A DNA stretch of 64,000 bases, taken from positions 16,075,118 through 16,139,117 of the forward strand of contig NC_087078.1 in the NCBI RefSeq assembly GCF_026151205.1, read 5' to 3'. Of the stretch, positions 13,287 through 25,266 are shown one piece after another (position 1 is the stretch's first letter; every line of letters starts with the position of its first letter). Source of the DNA: Bolinopsis microptera. Lineage: Eukaryota > Ctenophora > Tentaculata > Lobata > Bolinopsidae. Made by a program: the position numbers and the translations under genes. Below the pieces are notes generated by a model that saw only the letters and a list, made by a program, of their open reading frames with translations, did no database searches and was not told the DNA's origin.

Positions 13287-13620
13287 TTAGAAATCTTTCA
13301 TAAATCCTTCTAATTTAACTTTTAAGACTAAAAACTGTCTCTGAGCTCTTGATGTCGGAAGTTTGTTCCAATATGGTCTAACTCTCTCCGGAAGAAAAGA
13401 AATATAGAGATTCTTTATCTTCGTACTACTTTTACTGTATCTACTATTTGATACCAGATTAAGACCGGATTTGCTCATTCCGAGCAAACCAATCCATAAT
13501 CGGCCAAACCGCTAATAACTTTGAAAGCTTTGATAAGATCACCACATATTCGCCAATCTGCCAGCATTGTTAAATTGAGGAGATCCATTCGACGGCCCGG
13601 CTGTATGGAAGAGTACCCAC
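13287..13620 (-). pseudogene. C-terminal relic of a LINE reverse transcriptase
   Basis: Read on the minus strand from ~13,600, the conceptual product runs RMDLLNLTMLADWRICGDLI, then KAFKVISGL, and after a frame shift near 13480 SNSRYSKSSTKIKNLYISFL with RVRPYWNKLP. This is the well-known end of many LINE RTs (R..L...L..RR..GDLI..FK, then F..R....WN.LP). There are frameshifts and no catalytic region. It is a dead fragment. Confidence 0.8.
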
Positions 13621-13919
13621 CTCCTTAACTATTATAGTGTCATGTGTACTGTAAACAACATCAATTTACAAATTAGATTAGCAGTATTTGAATCACAATT
13701 GTAGCAGCTATTTGTTTGGATCGCTGCAACAGGTGGACCTGGTTCTGATAGATTTGTAGTAGTGGGATTGGAAATTTTAGATACTGTTTACAATTCTGTT
13801 GATGAAGTTGTTGAGCCCTAGCAATTAGCATTTGATGATTTTGGTTATGAAGCAGAAAGGAAGTGATAATGGGGGGGGTGTCACGTCCGTCTATGTCCGC
13901 TTGTCTCATAGAATCCAAA

Positions 13920-14165
13920 AAGGACAGGACATAGGCGGACATAGGCGGACATAGGCGGACATAGACGGACATAGGCGGACATAGACGGACATAGGCGGAC
14001 ATAGGCGGACATTAATGGACACCTAAATTGCTAAATAAAATGTTCAATTTTTGCTGTTATAGGGGGATCATGTTTTTTGTCCGTTCGGTACCCTATATTT
14101 TCAAAACGGACAAAAAATAGAGCGGACAAAAACGGACAAAAATGGACAAAAACGGACAAAAATGG
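13920..14165. repeat. Short tandem arrays: GGACATAGGC (10 bp) and CGGACAAAAA-type units
   Basis: About eight to nine copies of GGACATA(G/G)(G/A)C occur at 13926-14012. From 14103 to 14162 a second array of 'cggacaaaaa/tggacaaaaa' units follows. Both share the GGACA word with the element's terminal repeats. Confidence 0.85.
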
Positions 14166-15469
14166 AAATAACATTTAGATGCTTCCTCCTACTCTTCCTC
14201 CTCCTCCCCCTGGCACAGTGTGCCCGCGAGCCCAATTTTCTGCAAAAAGTCAGTATTTTTCTTCAACCAGCCTATTTTCAATTTAAAACCACCCTATCCA
14301 ACCTAAAATTGCATGAGAAATCGTTTAAAGGGGTTTTCAAGATGATTAGAAGGATTTTTGACCTCATATATTGATTTAACCTGATTTTTTGTGTAAAATT
14401 ACATTTTTTTGCCGTTTTTTCCCATATTTTTGAACAAATTACAAAAATAAGTGACAAATTCACTTTGGTGAGCATCCATAATTTACGCTATCTGTAAGTA
14501 TAGGACATTTAGAGTAATCTCAGAAAAATTTACAGTGTGATATTGTGGCATGATTTTTTTATGGGCCATCAAAGGTTTAAGATTAGACAGAAATTTTGTG
14601 AATTTTAGGACTTTTTGATTCCATTTTTAGACCATTTTATCACTTATATCAATTATAAACTACTTCTTTGTGTTTTAAATGGAAAGAGGTTATCAAGAGC
14701 TTTCATTCGATATCTCCATACATGGCTTTTGATCAAAATTCGAATTTTCTGGGACAAAAACAATGTTATTTTGAGCTAAATTGAGTTACGCGGTTACAAA
14801 ATAGGGTAATTTAGCCCCAAATTGCTGATATTTTCTTTTTTAAAGCCTTTAAATCACCTCAACAAGTGTTTCCGGACCTTACAATGACCAAAAACACTTA
14901 AAAAGCAATCTTGATGCTCTCAAACAGTTCAGAAATCATTATTTTTGCAATTTAAGGTCTAAAAATGGTACATTTAGCCCTTTTTTAACTTTAAAGGACC
15001 CTAATTTCAATAAAATTACCAAAATTTTAGGGCAGTAGCTGAAAATAGTTCCCAAATAATCATTCTTAGGCATAACCATACCTAAAGGTTACTTTAAAAC
15101 ACATGTGGAGACTCTTAAACTGCCCCCAAGATTAGTTAAGGGTAAAATAGTGATATCCCCATATTTTGGCAGTAAAATTTTTTGAGGGAGGCTGGGGGTA
15201 CTTAGGGCCATGGGAAGGTGTCAGATGACAAATTCTGGTTCCCCATTATGTTTTTTCTGTCAATGTAAGGTATCAGGCATAACAAATAACTTAGTTAATA
15301 GTTCCCAAAACTGCGATCTGGAAGTTGATTCTGCACTTTGGTACCATGCGAACGAAATTTTGTCCTTCAAAAATGATAAAAACATCGAATTTTGCCTGCA
15401 AAAATAGAAATTTCAATTCAAATATCACCCAAAATACTTTTTGCAGCCTCTGGGCACACTGTGCCTGGG

Positions 15470-16590
15470 TCTTCCTGATCTTCCTCAGTCCTCTTCCTCC
15501 TCCCCTCCTCAGTCCTCCTCCTACTCCTGCTCCTCGTCCTCAGTCCTCCTCATCAGTCCTCAACAGTCCTCCTCCTCCCCAGTCCTCCTCCTCCTCCTGG
15601 GTCCTCCTCCTCCTCTTCATCCTCCTCCTCTTCCTCCTCAGTCCTCAGTCCTCCTCCTCATCCTTCTCCTCAGTCCTCCTCCTCCTGGGTCCTCCTCCTC
15701 ATCCTTCTCATCAGTCCTCCTCCTCCCCAGTCCTCTCCCAGTCCCCCTCCTTCTCCTCCTCCTCTTGAGTCCTCCTCCTGAGTCATCCTCCTCAGTTCTC
15801 CTCAGTCCTCCTTCTCATTTCTCCTAAGTCCTCCTCCTGAGTCCTCCTCTTCCTTCTGAGTCCTCCTCCTGAGTCCTCCTCCTCCTCCCTCTCAGTCATC
15901 CTCCTCAGTCATCCTCCTCAGCCATCCTCCCCAGCCATCCTCCTCAGCCATCCTCCTCAGTACTCCTCAGTCCTCCTCCTTCTCAGTCATCGTCAGTCCT
16001 CCTCCTCAGTCCTCCTCCTCCTCCTGTGTCCTCCTCCTCCTCCTCCTCCTCCTGGGTCCTCCTGGGTCTTCCTGATCCTCCCCAGTCCTCTTCCTCCTCC
16101 CCTCCTCAGTCCTCCTCCTACTCCTCCTCCTCGTCCTCAGTCCTCCTCATCAGTCCTCAACAGTTCTCCTCCTCCCCAGTCCTCCTCCTCCTCCTGGGTC
16201 CTCCTTCTCCTCCTCAGTCCTTCTCCTCCTCCTCATCAGTCCTCTTCCTCCTCTTCCTCCTCCTCCTCCCTCTCAGTCATCCTCCTCAGCCATCCTCCTC
16301 AGCCATCCTCCTCAGTCCTCCTCCTTCTCAGTCCTCCTCAGTCCTCCTCCTGAGTCCTCCTCCTCCTCAGTCATCCTCCTCAGTTCTCCTCCTCCTCCTC
16401 CTAGGTCCTCCTTCTGGGTCCTCCTCCTCCTCCTCCTCCTGGGTCTTCCTGATCCTTCTCCTCCCTCTCAGTCATCCTCCTCAGTCATCCTCCTCAGTCA
16501 TCCTCCTCAGCCATCCTCCTCAGCCATCCTTCTCAGCCATCCTCCTCAGTACTCTTCAGTACTCTTCAGTACTCTTCAGTCCTCAAAATG
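15470..16590. repeat. 1.1-kb polypyrimidine (TCC/CAG-TCC) tract
   Basis: The plus strand is almost purely C and T, built from 'cagtcctcctcctcc' style words with occasional G. Open frames here encode only Ser/Pro/Leu low-complexity strings and are repeat artefacts. A larger duplication is visible: the words around 15465-15610 recur near 16065-16205. Confidence 0.9.
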
Positions 16591-16800
16591 TTTGTCCGCT
16601 AATGTCCACCAATGTCCGCTAATGTCCACCAATGTCCATCCAAGTCCGCCAATGTCCGTCCGGGTCCGCCAATGTCCGTCCGAGTCCGCCAATGTCCGTC
16701 CGAGTCCGTCAATGTCCGTCCGTGTCCGCCAATGTCCCAAAAAACACGTCCGTTGTCTCATAGAATCCAAAAAGGACAGGACATAGGCGGACATAGACGG
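16583..16800. repeat. 10-bp array (tgtccgtccg / tgtccgccaa)
   Basis: About fifteen degenerate 10-base units on the plus strand ('aatgtccacc', 'aatgtccgtc', 'cgagtccgcc'), the complement-side equivalent of the array at the left end of the same element. Confidence 0.85.
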
Positions 16801-17175
16801 ACATGACACCCCCCCGATAATGGAGTTCCTTTTGTGCAGTGTGCAGGGATTTGTTGAAGAATAACTTCCCAGTCTGTTTTTTTTTGGCATGGGACTTGAC
16901 ACTGACATCAAGAAGGGTTGAGGTTTGTGTTGAACCATTATGTTGTGATCACAGATATGAGTGATTAAATTCTGAAGGCAGCAGCTAGCATGTCTGAACA
17001 ACATTATCAAGGTGTACCCTGTTAATCTCTTCCAGTAAGAGATCTTGTGATGCTGTTCTGTAGAGATGGGTGGTGCAGGAGAAAGATTCGTAAAGCCTAG
17101 TATAGAAGTTACCCAGTAAGAAGCTACCTTCAAACAAATTGCATCACACAAGAGATTCTTCCACACAGTTTTCAT

Positions 17176-17907
17176 TTGCTATGATGGCTTTGCATGCTCT
17201 TGTTTTCTTTCATTCATCAGATTATATTGCTGACAAACTTATAGTGTGATGGCTGTCATTAGTTATTATGTTACCTTGGTGAGCACCTGCCAAAGACTGG
17301 ATTGTCAAGAAGGAGTTCAACTTTCAAGTGTCAGGAACCATCAAAACTACATTTAAAGATACTACCTGATTCCCCTTGAATTTTTCAAACCAATGACAGG
17401 AGTTTCTGGTGAGTGAGCATGCATACCTATTACTCTGGAGATGTCTCCTTCTGTGGCTGGCAGGCAGGGCATTAAAGAAAAGGTTTGAGGTTCCAATCAT
17501 TAAAATGCAGATGTAAAGTTTCTGACAGACCTTACTTTACACACTCTAATGTTATTGGAATATTGATTTTGTTCTATTGAAATCGTGTAAGAATACATGT
17601 ACACTTCTCTTTTACAAGCATCTAACGGAATCTAGTTTTAAAAGTTTTACTTTCTAGCTGGAAAGTACTATGGACAGAACTGTTTAAACCTAATAGAATT
17701 AGTAAAAATATAAATCGTGCTCGCACGTTTCTGCATCATTATATTATATCACCCAAAGATATGTATAATATAATAATAATATAACAAAACTGTTCCTGCT
17801 ACTTACAGTCTTTCAGTTGGGTAGCTCCTACAGAGTACAAAAAAGGTCATATTTTTGTCCCTCTACTGCACTACCCAACAATTTTAACAGTTGCAGACTG
17901 CTGTACC
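17176..17907. other. Gene-free stretch
   Basis: No supported gene, RNA or repeat longer than short AT-rich runs was seen. Confidence 0.4.
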
Positions 17908-17911
17908 TTAA

Positions 17912-18456
17912 GGGGGCCGGGGGGGGGGGGGGTCTTCATCAAAATTCTCTCGAAATTGATTTTATAGTTGTTTCTGATAGAGGGGAGTGATATCTATCAG
18001 CTGCTTTTGGTCCCATGGAAAAATATTGTTCCCAAAATTATCGCCAGTCAAAGGTCAGCGCTTATGTGTAATTGTATTGCGCGAGCGATTTTCAATCGCG
18101 CGCCCTGAAAATCGAGTCTAAAAATCTATCTTCTCCTACATTTTTTGAGCAATCACCCTGAAACTTTCAGGATAGGTTCTATGGATCATTTAGAAGATAT
18201 CTGTCGAGCCGAATCTTGAGATAGGCCTTAGAAGATTTTTTATTCAATTTTGAAAATCTTGGACCTCATTTTTTTACGATTTTTCCAGGTCCAAGATTTT
18301 CAAAATTGAATAAAAAATCTTCTAAGGCCTATCTCAAAAATATTTTTCCACGGGACCAAAAGCAGCTGATAGATATCACACCCCTCTATCAGAAACAACT
18401 ATAAAATCAATTTCGAGAGAATTTTGATGAAGACCCCCCCCCCCCCCCCGGCCCCC
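17912..18456. mobile_element. Foldback MITE-like element flanked by TTAA
   Basis: The left end GGGGGCC plus G14 and TCTTCATCAAAATTCTCTCG is mirrored by the right end, which closes with C16, GG and CCCCC. TTAA flanks both sides (17908-17911 and 18457-18460). A second inner inverted pair (18213-18275 against 18290-18345) makes most of the element self-complementary. TTAA duplications are the hallmark of piggyBac-type insertion, but the G-rich ends are unusual for that group, so the class is only a suggestion. Confidence 0.75.
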
Positions 18457-18460
18457 TTAA

Positions 18461-19009
18461 GGCCAATCAATTTAGTCACAAATTTTTAGCCTGCAACAAT
18501 TTTAGTCAAATTTTTCGTCTTTTCGAGACCATTCTCCATTCCATTTAATTTATTTTATTATAACATATAGCAGCGGTTTTTAAGGCTAAATTCTAGAAGG
18601 GGTCGTTTCACACAATTACTTCAATGAGTTAAACTAGATGCAAGTACTGCCTGATGGGAAAAGGAAGTAAGAGAATGTGAAAGCATAAAAGCAGTGGATT
18701 ACACGTCTAATAGTCAAAGTAGTTCAGCAGTACGAACAGTGATGTCTTATATTAATTATAAACAATTATAATCAATATAATTGCTTTTATATTAAAGCTC
18801 AATAATAGTCATGTCATATATGCTCTACTGAAATTTTGGTCTGCTTTTAAATTAGTCGCCGAAACTTTAGTCTCAATAAATCTGGTTTACAACAATTTTG
18901 ACTAAATTTATGGTAGACAAAATTTGTCGTTCTTAATGTATCAACAATGAAATTATCAAAAGTAAGTATCCTAAAGAATATTTCAACAGAGGGTAGCAAT
19001 GGAAAAGAT
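18461..19009. other. Upstream region of the following gene
   Basis: AT-rich DNA with no coding exon that I can support. A promoter and 5' untranslated exon for the 19010-23968 gene would be expected here. A small ATG-containing piece near 18948 followed by GTAAG could be an upstream non-coding or short exon. Confidence 0.3.
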
Positions 19010-22000
19010 ATGACGTTTTTACTGCCTCAGACTGAGGCACTGGGATTTACATCTGACGATATAAATTCCTCTAACTCACTCCACGATGCTTTCTTTGATG
19101 AAAGCAAACAATTCAAGTAAGTCTTTCAGTTGTATTTGATCACTGCAAATGTACAATTATTATACATAATGTACAAGTCATGATATATTCAAAGCTGTAC
19201 TTTACTATACATATATTATATTATTATAATAATGATCACTATTCGGTACAGTTCTCATGACTAAATATGTATGATTAATGATGTTCACTATGACAAAAAC
19301 GGTACATAAAGGCTGTTGTATTCGTTCATGCCATAATTGTCTTCCGTTTGTCATGGAATGAGTCATGGCATTTCTCTTCTTATCAATAAAATAAAATTAC
19401 CTAACAAAATTTCACAGTAATTTCACCTTTTTTCTGCGAAAAATGTTTCTCGGAAAAACTGCAAAATTCAAACAATTAAATTGTACTTTCAGCGATTATG
19501 ACGAATTTACCAACGATTTCCTCGGATTTCCCCTTTCACCCACGCTGCCTGACTACGATGATCTTACCGGACAGTCGTATGAAATAGTTCCTGACTCCAA
19601 CCTTAAGGTATTTAGGCTTATCAACATTTGATATATAACTTCAGTGACTCCTGTGATAACGTGCCAAGTGTCGCATATCACAACACTTACAATGTTCTCG
19701 TACCAGTTGTACTGTGAGATTGTATCTTTTGTATTAGCACTGCAAGCTCTGATCATGCTGTTCTCTACGTAAAGACTCTGATTTAGTCTCTGATAATAGA
19801 TCTTTTTAGACCGTTCAGTTGTATAGTCCACGTCCCTATGTTGTGTTCTTGTCTACTGACTTACTCAGTTTTCCTTAAATTTCCATCTGTAACCCGTGTA
19901 TGAAACCACAGCAAGAAAGAGAAGGACTACGTTTGAAACTGCGAGTATCGAACAGTGTGAGTCTACCTGGTCCTGGCAGCTCGGGTTCTAGTCCACACGA
20001 CCTGCCTGATGACACGGAGATATTCAATGTTGAGGAGTTCCTGAACTTTCCTAGCAACAACGACTTTGTAACCATTGAGGAGAGCAAGCAGGTTTGTAAC
20101 GACAGAATATGGATGTAGTTTGATTACTCACCATTACTAACCATTTTGTAGTTTGGTTAGTATGGTTACTGACCAAATTCCTCGTGGTCAAAACCCTATT
20201 TTTCAATGAAGCTGATAGTGATGAAATTACCCTTGTAACATTACGCTCGTGTCATGAGAGAGTGACAGTGCCATACTAAATCAAATAAATGTACTGTTAA
20301 TTGTTTAATAGATTGGTAATTCATATAATCAATGGTCAAAACCCACAGTCAAAGTACTGATTTGGAAGTTGTTTAGAAGAAACATTGTTTTAGGAGCAAT
20401 GATAATGAAATTTATGGCATACTACAAAAAGTAATCATTAAAAGTAACCATTAAACAGTTGTTTATCTAAGTGTGTCATCTAATAAACACATTCCTTCAG
20501 GTGGCCCCATCACCAGCCTACTCCCTATCCAGCTACTCCACAGATCCTAGCCCCCTCCACTCGTCCTTTAGTCCCGGACCTAGCAGTAGCAGTGACACCT
20601 GCAGTTCCAATAGCTCACAAATCCCGTCTCAGCCCGGTGCTCCAGCTCAAGTTGGTTTGACCAGCGTCTCACAAGCGCTGAGCGGTGCTGGAGCGGTGCC
20701 TATACCCGGTGTTCCTGTAAAGATTGGAGATGTTGGAGGGTCTGGTGGTGTTGTGGAGACAACCCACGTGGTGGAGAGTGATGTAGTTGTTCACTCTAGC
20801 TCTGGTAAAAGTTACCGGTACCCCAGCAACATTGTGCCAAGTAAATCAGTGCCAGGAAGCTCGGGTAAAACCAACTTAAGGCGCCACACAGCAAGTGGTT
20901 CAGGGAGTGCTGGGTCACGTGATGTTAACATTGTGCCGAGTAAGAGTTTACCAGGGAGTGGTCCACAGAGTGCTGCTGCTGCAGGGAATGTAACCAAACG
21001 GAAGATCAGCGAGTCTTCGGTGTCTTCTTCACCTAAAGCTCATCGCAAGACAGGGTCTCAAGTTTGCAGGGTTATTCCTGTAAGTCCGAATGTGAGAATT
21101 TCTGTATGCTTGTCTTGATAAAATCAATTATATGTTTTTCTTTCGGTGTGACATTGAACATTTTTGACTGCCAAAGTTTCTCTTATCTTATCAGTAACAT
21201 ATAATCCTCTCTTATCTTATCAGTAACATATAATCCTCAGAGGTATGCTCATCTACAAGAATGCAAATTGTTTAAAACTTAATCTGATATATTGTTTAGA
21301 TTGCGAAAGTGGCGCCAGAAAATGTTAAGGAGAAGGAGGTGACCGAGACAGTTACCGTGAAACCCAACAAAAACGTCCTAAAGAAGTACTACGAGCAGGC
21401 TGATATCCTGATCAAGAACCGGGAGAAGGAAATCATTGAAGTGGAGAAGTAAGTTAATGTTTTTAAAAATCTTATTTAATTTAAAGTTAAATCTAGATCT
21501 CAGTTGATAAGTGCACTGTCATAAATCTTGTAACTAGCCCCTGGTGAGTTATTTTCAGGTAATTGTAATTTAGAATCTGCTAACTTTAATTCTAATTAAT
21601 CAAGTGCCAATACTTTCCCCGTGACAACAAATGGTTGCTTGTTTAAGAAAGTAAGAGCTTATCTGAACTCTGACGTGCCCCAGAAAAGAGTCGGTGAGTA
21701 AGTTGAAGCAAGGAGCAGTGATCGGGTCCATGGAAAGAGGGCCCAGGATGTTCGGAGTGAGGTACGGACCCTGTGACAGACCCTCTTTTGATGGAGAGGA
21801 GTTGGTTACGGAGGTTAAACCGGTGTACGATGTGGCGAACAGATACAAGAACAACCCGGTATGATATGTTTGGTTTATCTTGAGGTTGTAGAAATTTTTC
21901 TTACGTAAATCCTCGATTAAACCGAGCCACTTTAACAGGGAAAATTGTACAATTGAGGTCAGATCATCAGAGGTAAGATCATCAAATTACGCACAAATCC

Positions 22001-23968
22001 AAATAAGAAACTAATGCCCGGCAAATCGAATAAGTACCTGGCAAATCGAGGGTACTGTATGTAGAAGACACTAAAATAGTTTGTTCTGAGAGATTTTATT
22101 GAATAGTTACTATCGTACCACCACCAAAACTTTACAAACTTTACAACCAACAGTTGCGTCAAAATACCCAGATTTATATTGTAACAATTTAACAGTCACG
22201 TTTTCAGAATCCGGAGGCGGACACGAGTCACGGCAGTCAAATGGTCCTGAACCAGCAACTGAAACTCAATGCTAATTCTCATTCCCCCAAACTACCCTCA
22301 AGGTCTTTCTACGTCAATCAAAACGTCAAAACGTCTCCTGATCTCACCTCCAAACGGTAGGCAACATTCCTTTCTCTCACAATCTTACAATGCGGTTAAA
22401 TTCGGTGTACGAACCGAATTTGATAACATGACGTTGTGTTTAGCATGATTTATTTGCCTACGTACTGTTGTCTTCGAAACGAAGCTATACACTTTCGTTT
22501 TCGGGTAAAATTCGTCAGAGATTAATCTCATCATGGAATATATTATCTCAATTCTCGAGAGAATCTAAACTATTTTCCTCAGTGCGGTATGTGATACCCC
22601 TGCCAAGCAATGGTCTTGTCCCGTTCCTAAAGCTAAGATCGAGCTACCACCGTACCGTCCCAACCGACTAACGTAAGCCTCTCATTTTCTCTCCTCGTTT
22701 AGTTTTATCTCACAATTATGGTAATCATGTTTCAAATTCCCAAAATTCTTGCGCGATTTTTTCATCCGATGACGTGATATCGTATGATTTCACTAGGTTG
22801 AAAGACGGGAAATGTCGGAGGAAAGAGAAAGACGGTAATAGTGTAATTGATATGTTATATCAGAAACACCTTTATTGTAGTGTTGAGAAGCCCCTTTTTG
22901 AGTCTGATCCTGAAATTCTAAAGGCGTCTGAAACGTAAGTATTACCACTTTACCAGTGTTAATCTGTACTAATGATTGTTACGATTTACTTTGTAGCTTG
23001 GCATACTTTGTATGCACTTTTAAAAGTTGAATTATCATTTCTTATTATCATTCCGTCTGCGTACATAGCACCGGGCATTTTGTTGGAAAACGTTAGGATT
23101 CTGTTAAATACCTTTACATATTCTAGACGTTGATTCTCTTTCTCTCCCATGGTGCGTGCGTGTTAAGTGTAACTACAACGTAATATTTCACTTTTTCAAC
23201 ATGCAGCTACACTCCACTGATAAACGTTTCACGCCCGCTTTAAAATAATTGAACTACTTTTCGTATCCAGTTAAAATGTTAGATAACCACTAACCAGCGG
23301 TAATTGTGTTAGGTACCAGATGTTGCTGAACACGTACGTATCTCTGGAAGCTCAGAGAGCCACTGCGTTGAGAGATATCGATAAGATTGGTAATCTCAAA
23401 CATGCTGCTACAAAGCGCCCATATAAGTTCATCAAACAGGTGAATGTCATTTATAAAATTACGTAATTCAAAAGAAATAACGATTTTGGTAATTTACCTA
23501 TGCTTCCTGACGAGATCAATTTTTTGTTGACAAATTGAATATTTGCTTTTCTATAATCTACTCAACACTCACTTTGATATCTTCTTGCAGCTTAAGAAGG
23601 GAGAAATTGTATTCCCGACACGGCAGCGGATTGTCAAAATACCTGAAGTAAAGCTGACGCATCGGAATAAGGAATTAAATCTTTGTCATTTCAAGACGCC
23701 ATCAGGTGAGGCCCCTATTCAGTCGTCGGTCACAATGAATTGAACGCGGTAACTTTGGCTTTTGGAACGCGCGAAGCCAAAGTCTCATAAAAAAGCTCAA
23801 TTTTCTGATTTATGAATGCGCGCGATTGCTTTTTCTACACGTCCATCAACACGTGGTCGTCCCACTGAACTGGATTTTCTGATCATTATTTGTCTTGCAG
23901 GTCACATGGTAGCGAAGGCATCCGAAGAATTCGCAAAGTCGACACGCTTGAAAAAAGAACCCTACTGA
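19010..23968 (+). CDS. Unrecognised 12-exon gene, predicted 663-aa nuclear-type protein
   Basis: Twelve exons join with GT-AG junctions in one unbroken frame: 19010-19116, 19493-19607, 19912-20091, 20501-21079, 21300-21448, 21684-21858, 22208-22356, 22583-22672, 22797-22934, 23313-23439, 23591-23705 and 23901-23968. All phases match (1992 nt), which is strong support for the model. The start ATG at 19010 is the first in frame. The N-terminal third is acidic (DDYDEF/DLPDDTEIFNVEEFLNF-like segments). Then comes a Ser/Pro/Gly-rich low-complexity region of ~200 residues holding the repeat NIVPSKS(V/L)PGS twice. A basic, helical part follows (KNVLKKYYEQADILIKNREK), and then a more ordered C-terminal half with RYGPCDRPSFDGEEL, YQKHLYCSVEKPLFESDPEI and EAQRATALRDIDKIGNLKHA. 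The composition suggests a transcription or chromatin factor. I recognise no named family and assign no function. Confidence 0.8.
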
Positions 23969-25266
23969 CATATTTTAAAATTGACGGGGGTTCAGTCTTT
24001 TTACATAATTTATTTAACTCTGATCCTATTTAAATCTAACTTTTTAAGTTATTGTAACGGTTTTTTATTGGCTTTGTTATCACTAGGGTTTTATATATCG
24101 TTTTATTCGATTTCTTGGGAAAACATTTTCAACAATGTGATGTAACAGCCACCGAATAATCATCACAATGACTACAAGGAAGTAACGACTTGCTACTGTG
24201 CACTTTAGGTATGGAAGGCGGAAGCTTTACCGGTTCATTTTGGCCGGTTAGCTGAAGCGATTTTATTTGTGGATGGATGCAGATTGCTGACCGATTGTTG
24301 CCCGTAAACTAAATACTTTTCACAACCGGTTTTTTATGTGAAAGTTTTATGTGGTTAAGCTGTCCGTTGGCTTCGATTTTACTGTATAACATCAAAAATG
24401 GGTGGTTACACTTCGATTGCATTGTTTTTTAGATCTACATCTAATACCGTTATCCATTTCTAATAGAATGGAAGTAGTGTTTAATTCGCTCCCCTCATTT
24501 ATTTATTATCGAGCGGATTAACACGGATAACCCTATTATGCATATTTTAATTGAAGAAACCGCCCGAAATTGGAGATGTTTGTCAGTAACATGAAGCTGA
24601 CACGGACAGCCTTTTATTCCAACTTTGTTGAGGCGACTTTTTAACAGTTTTGCTAAGTGCTGCGTTAACTTATTGTATTTAAGAACGATTTTTATAGTGA
24701 TTCTGATCAGACTTAACTTATTTTAACCAATTTATCGTCTACTTTGGTTGCAAAGATGAGAGGGAGATCATCGCCCGAAGCTTTTTATCTGGGAAATTCA
24801 TAAATAGCACAGCCAAATGACAATGATCTCCTCCTGAATCAATAAATAAAACGAACATTTTAAAGCTCTCAATAATTATCATAACAGCAACTTAATTATG
24901 TTATACTCGTTCAAATAAAATGTCTGTCCAGCCCATTAAAAATAAGTTATAACTTTCAATTAAAACTCTATCAGTTGAACGTCATGGAGAAACTGCTACC
25001 CAATTAAAATAGGATAATATCTCATCAAATTGAAATTTGCAGAGAAGCATACAGCACAAAATATTAGGCGAAGCTGAAAATCTTCGATCGATATTACAAA
25101 ATGATGTCCCGACTGTTACAATTATCCAAGTCTACATGTCACTGGTGATAATGAATATTAATGTTCATCTTGAGATATCACAACAGGAGTCTTTTACACT
25201 GAATAGTACATAAATTTATCTACAAGGTCCGTCTCGGCGTCTTCGTCACTTCGTTGTACTCCGAAG
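23969..25266. other. Convergent intergenic region / 3' UTRs
   Basis: AT-rich, with no coding frame of note. It lies between the stop codons of two convergent genes, so it should hold both 3' UTRs. AATAAA-type signals occur around 24840 on the plus strand. Confidence 0.4.

Larger units (their letters stand above)
13872..16815. mobile_element. Non-autonomous TIR element with G7/C7 ends and GATAATG target duplication
   Basis: The left end reads GGGGGGGTGTCACGTCCG and the right end CGGACATGACACCCCCCC. The inverted repeat continues inward through GTCTATGTCCGC. The 7 bases GATAATG flank both sides (13865-13871 and 16816-16822). 'gtctcatagaatccaaaaag' also occurs near both ends (about 13900 and 16755) in the same orientation. 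Inside are 10-bp arrays, a 'cggacaaaaa' array, ~1.2 kb of AT-rich DNA and a 1.1-kb TCC-rich tract. No transposase is present. An internal frame at 14162 that mimics a signal peptide looks like a product of CTC-rich repeats, not a gene. Confidence 0.8.
13673..17175 (-). pseudogene. Degenerate open frame split by a transposable element
   Basis: On the minus strand an open frame runs from 17175 down to ~16823 (starting MKTVWKNLLCDAICLK). After the inserted element at 13872-16815 it continues from ~13864 to 13673 (ITSFLLHNQNHQMLIARAQQ). If the element and one copy of the 7-bp duplication are removed, the two halves read through in one frame. I recognise no protein family, and the composition is not strongly gene-like, so the frame itself may be coincidental. 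Confidence 0.35.

Noticed and set aside
14162-14374. Small secreted protein with a signal peptide
   Set aside because: The hydrophobic start comes from CTC-rich repeat DNA in a non-coding element, and the rest is AT-rich with no family match.
15325-16622. Ser/Pro/Leu-rich proteins on the plus strand
   Set aside because: Pure low-complexity output of the TCC-rich tract, with no start context or splice support.
19010-23968. ATF6/CREB-like bZIP factor
   Set aside because: The Ser-rich N-terminal half is reminiscent, but no basic-leucine-zipper is found in any exon.
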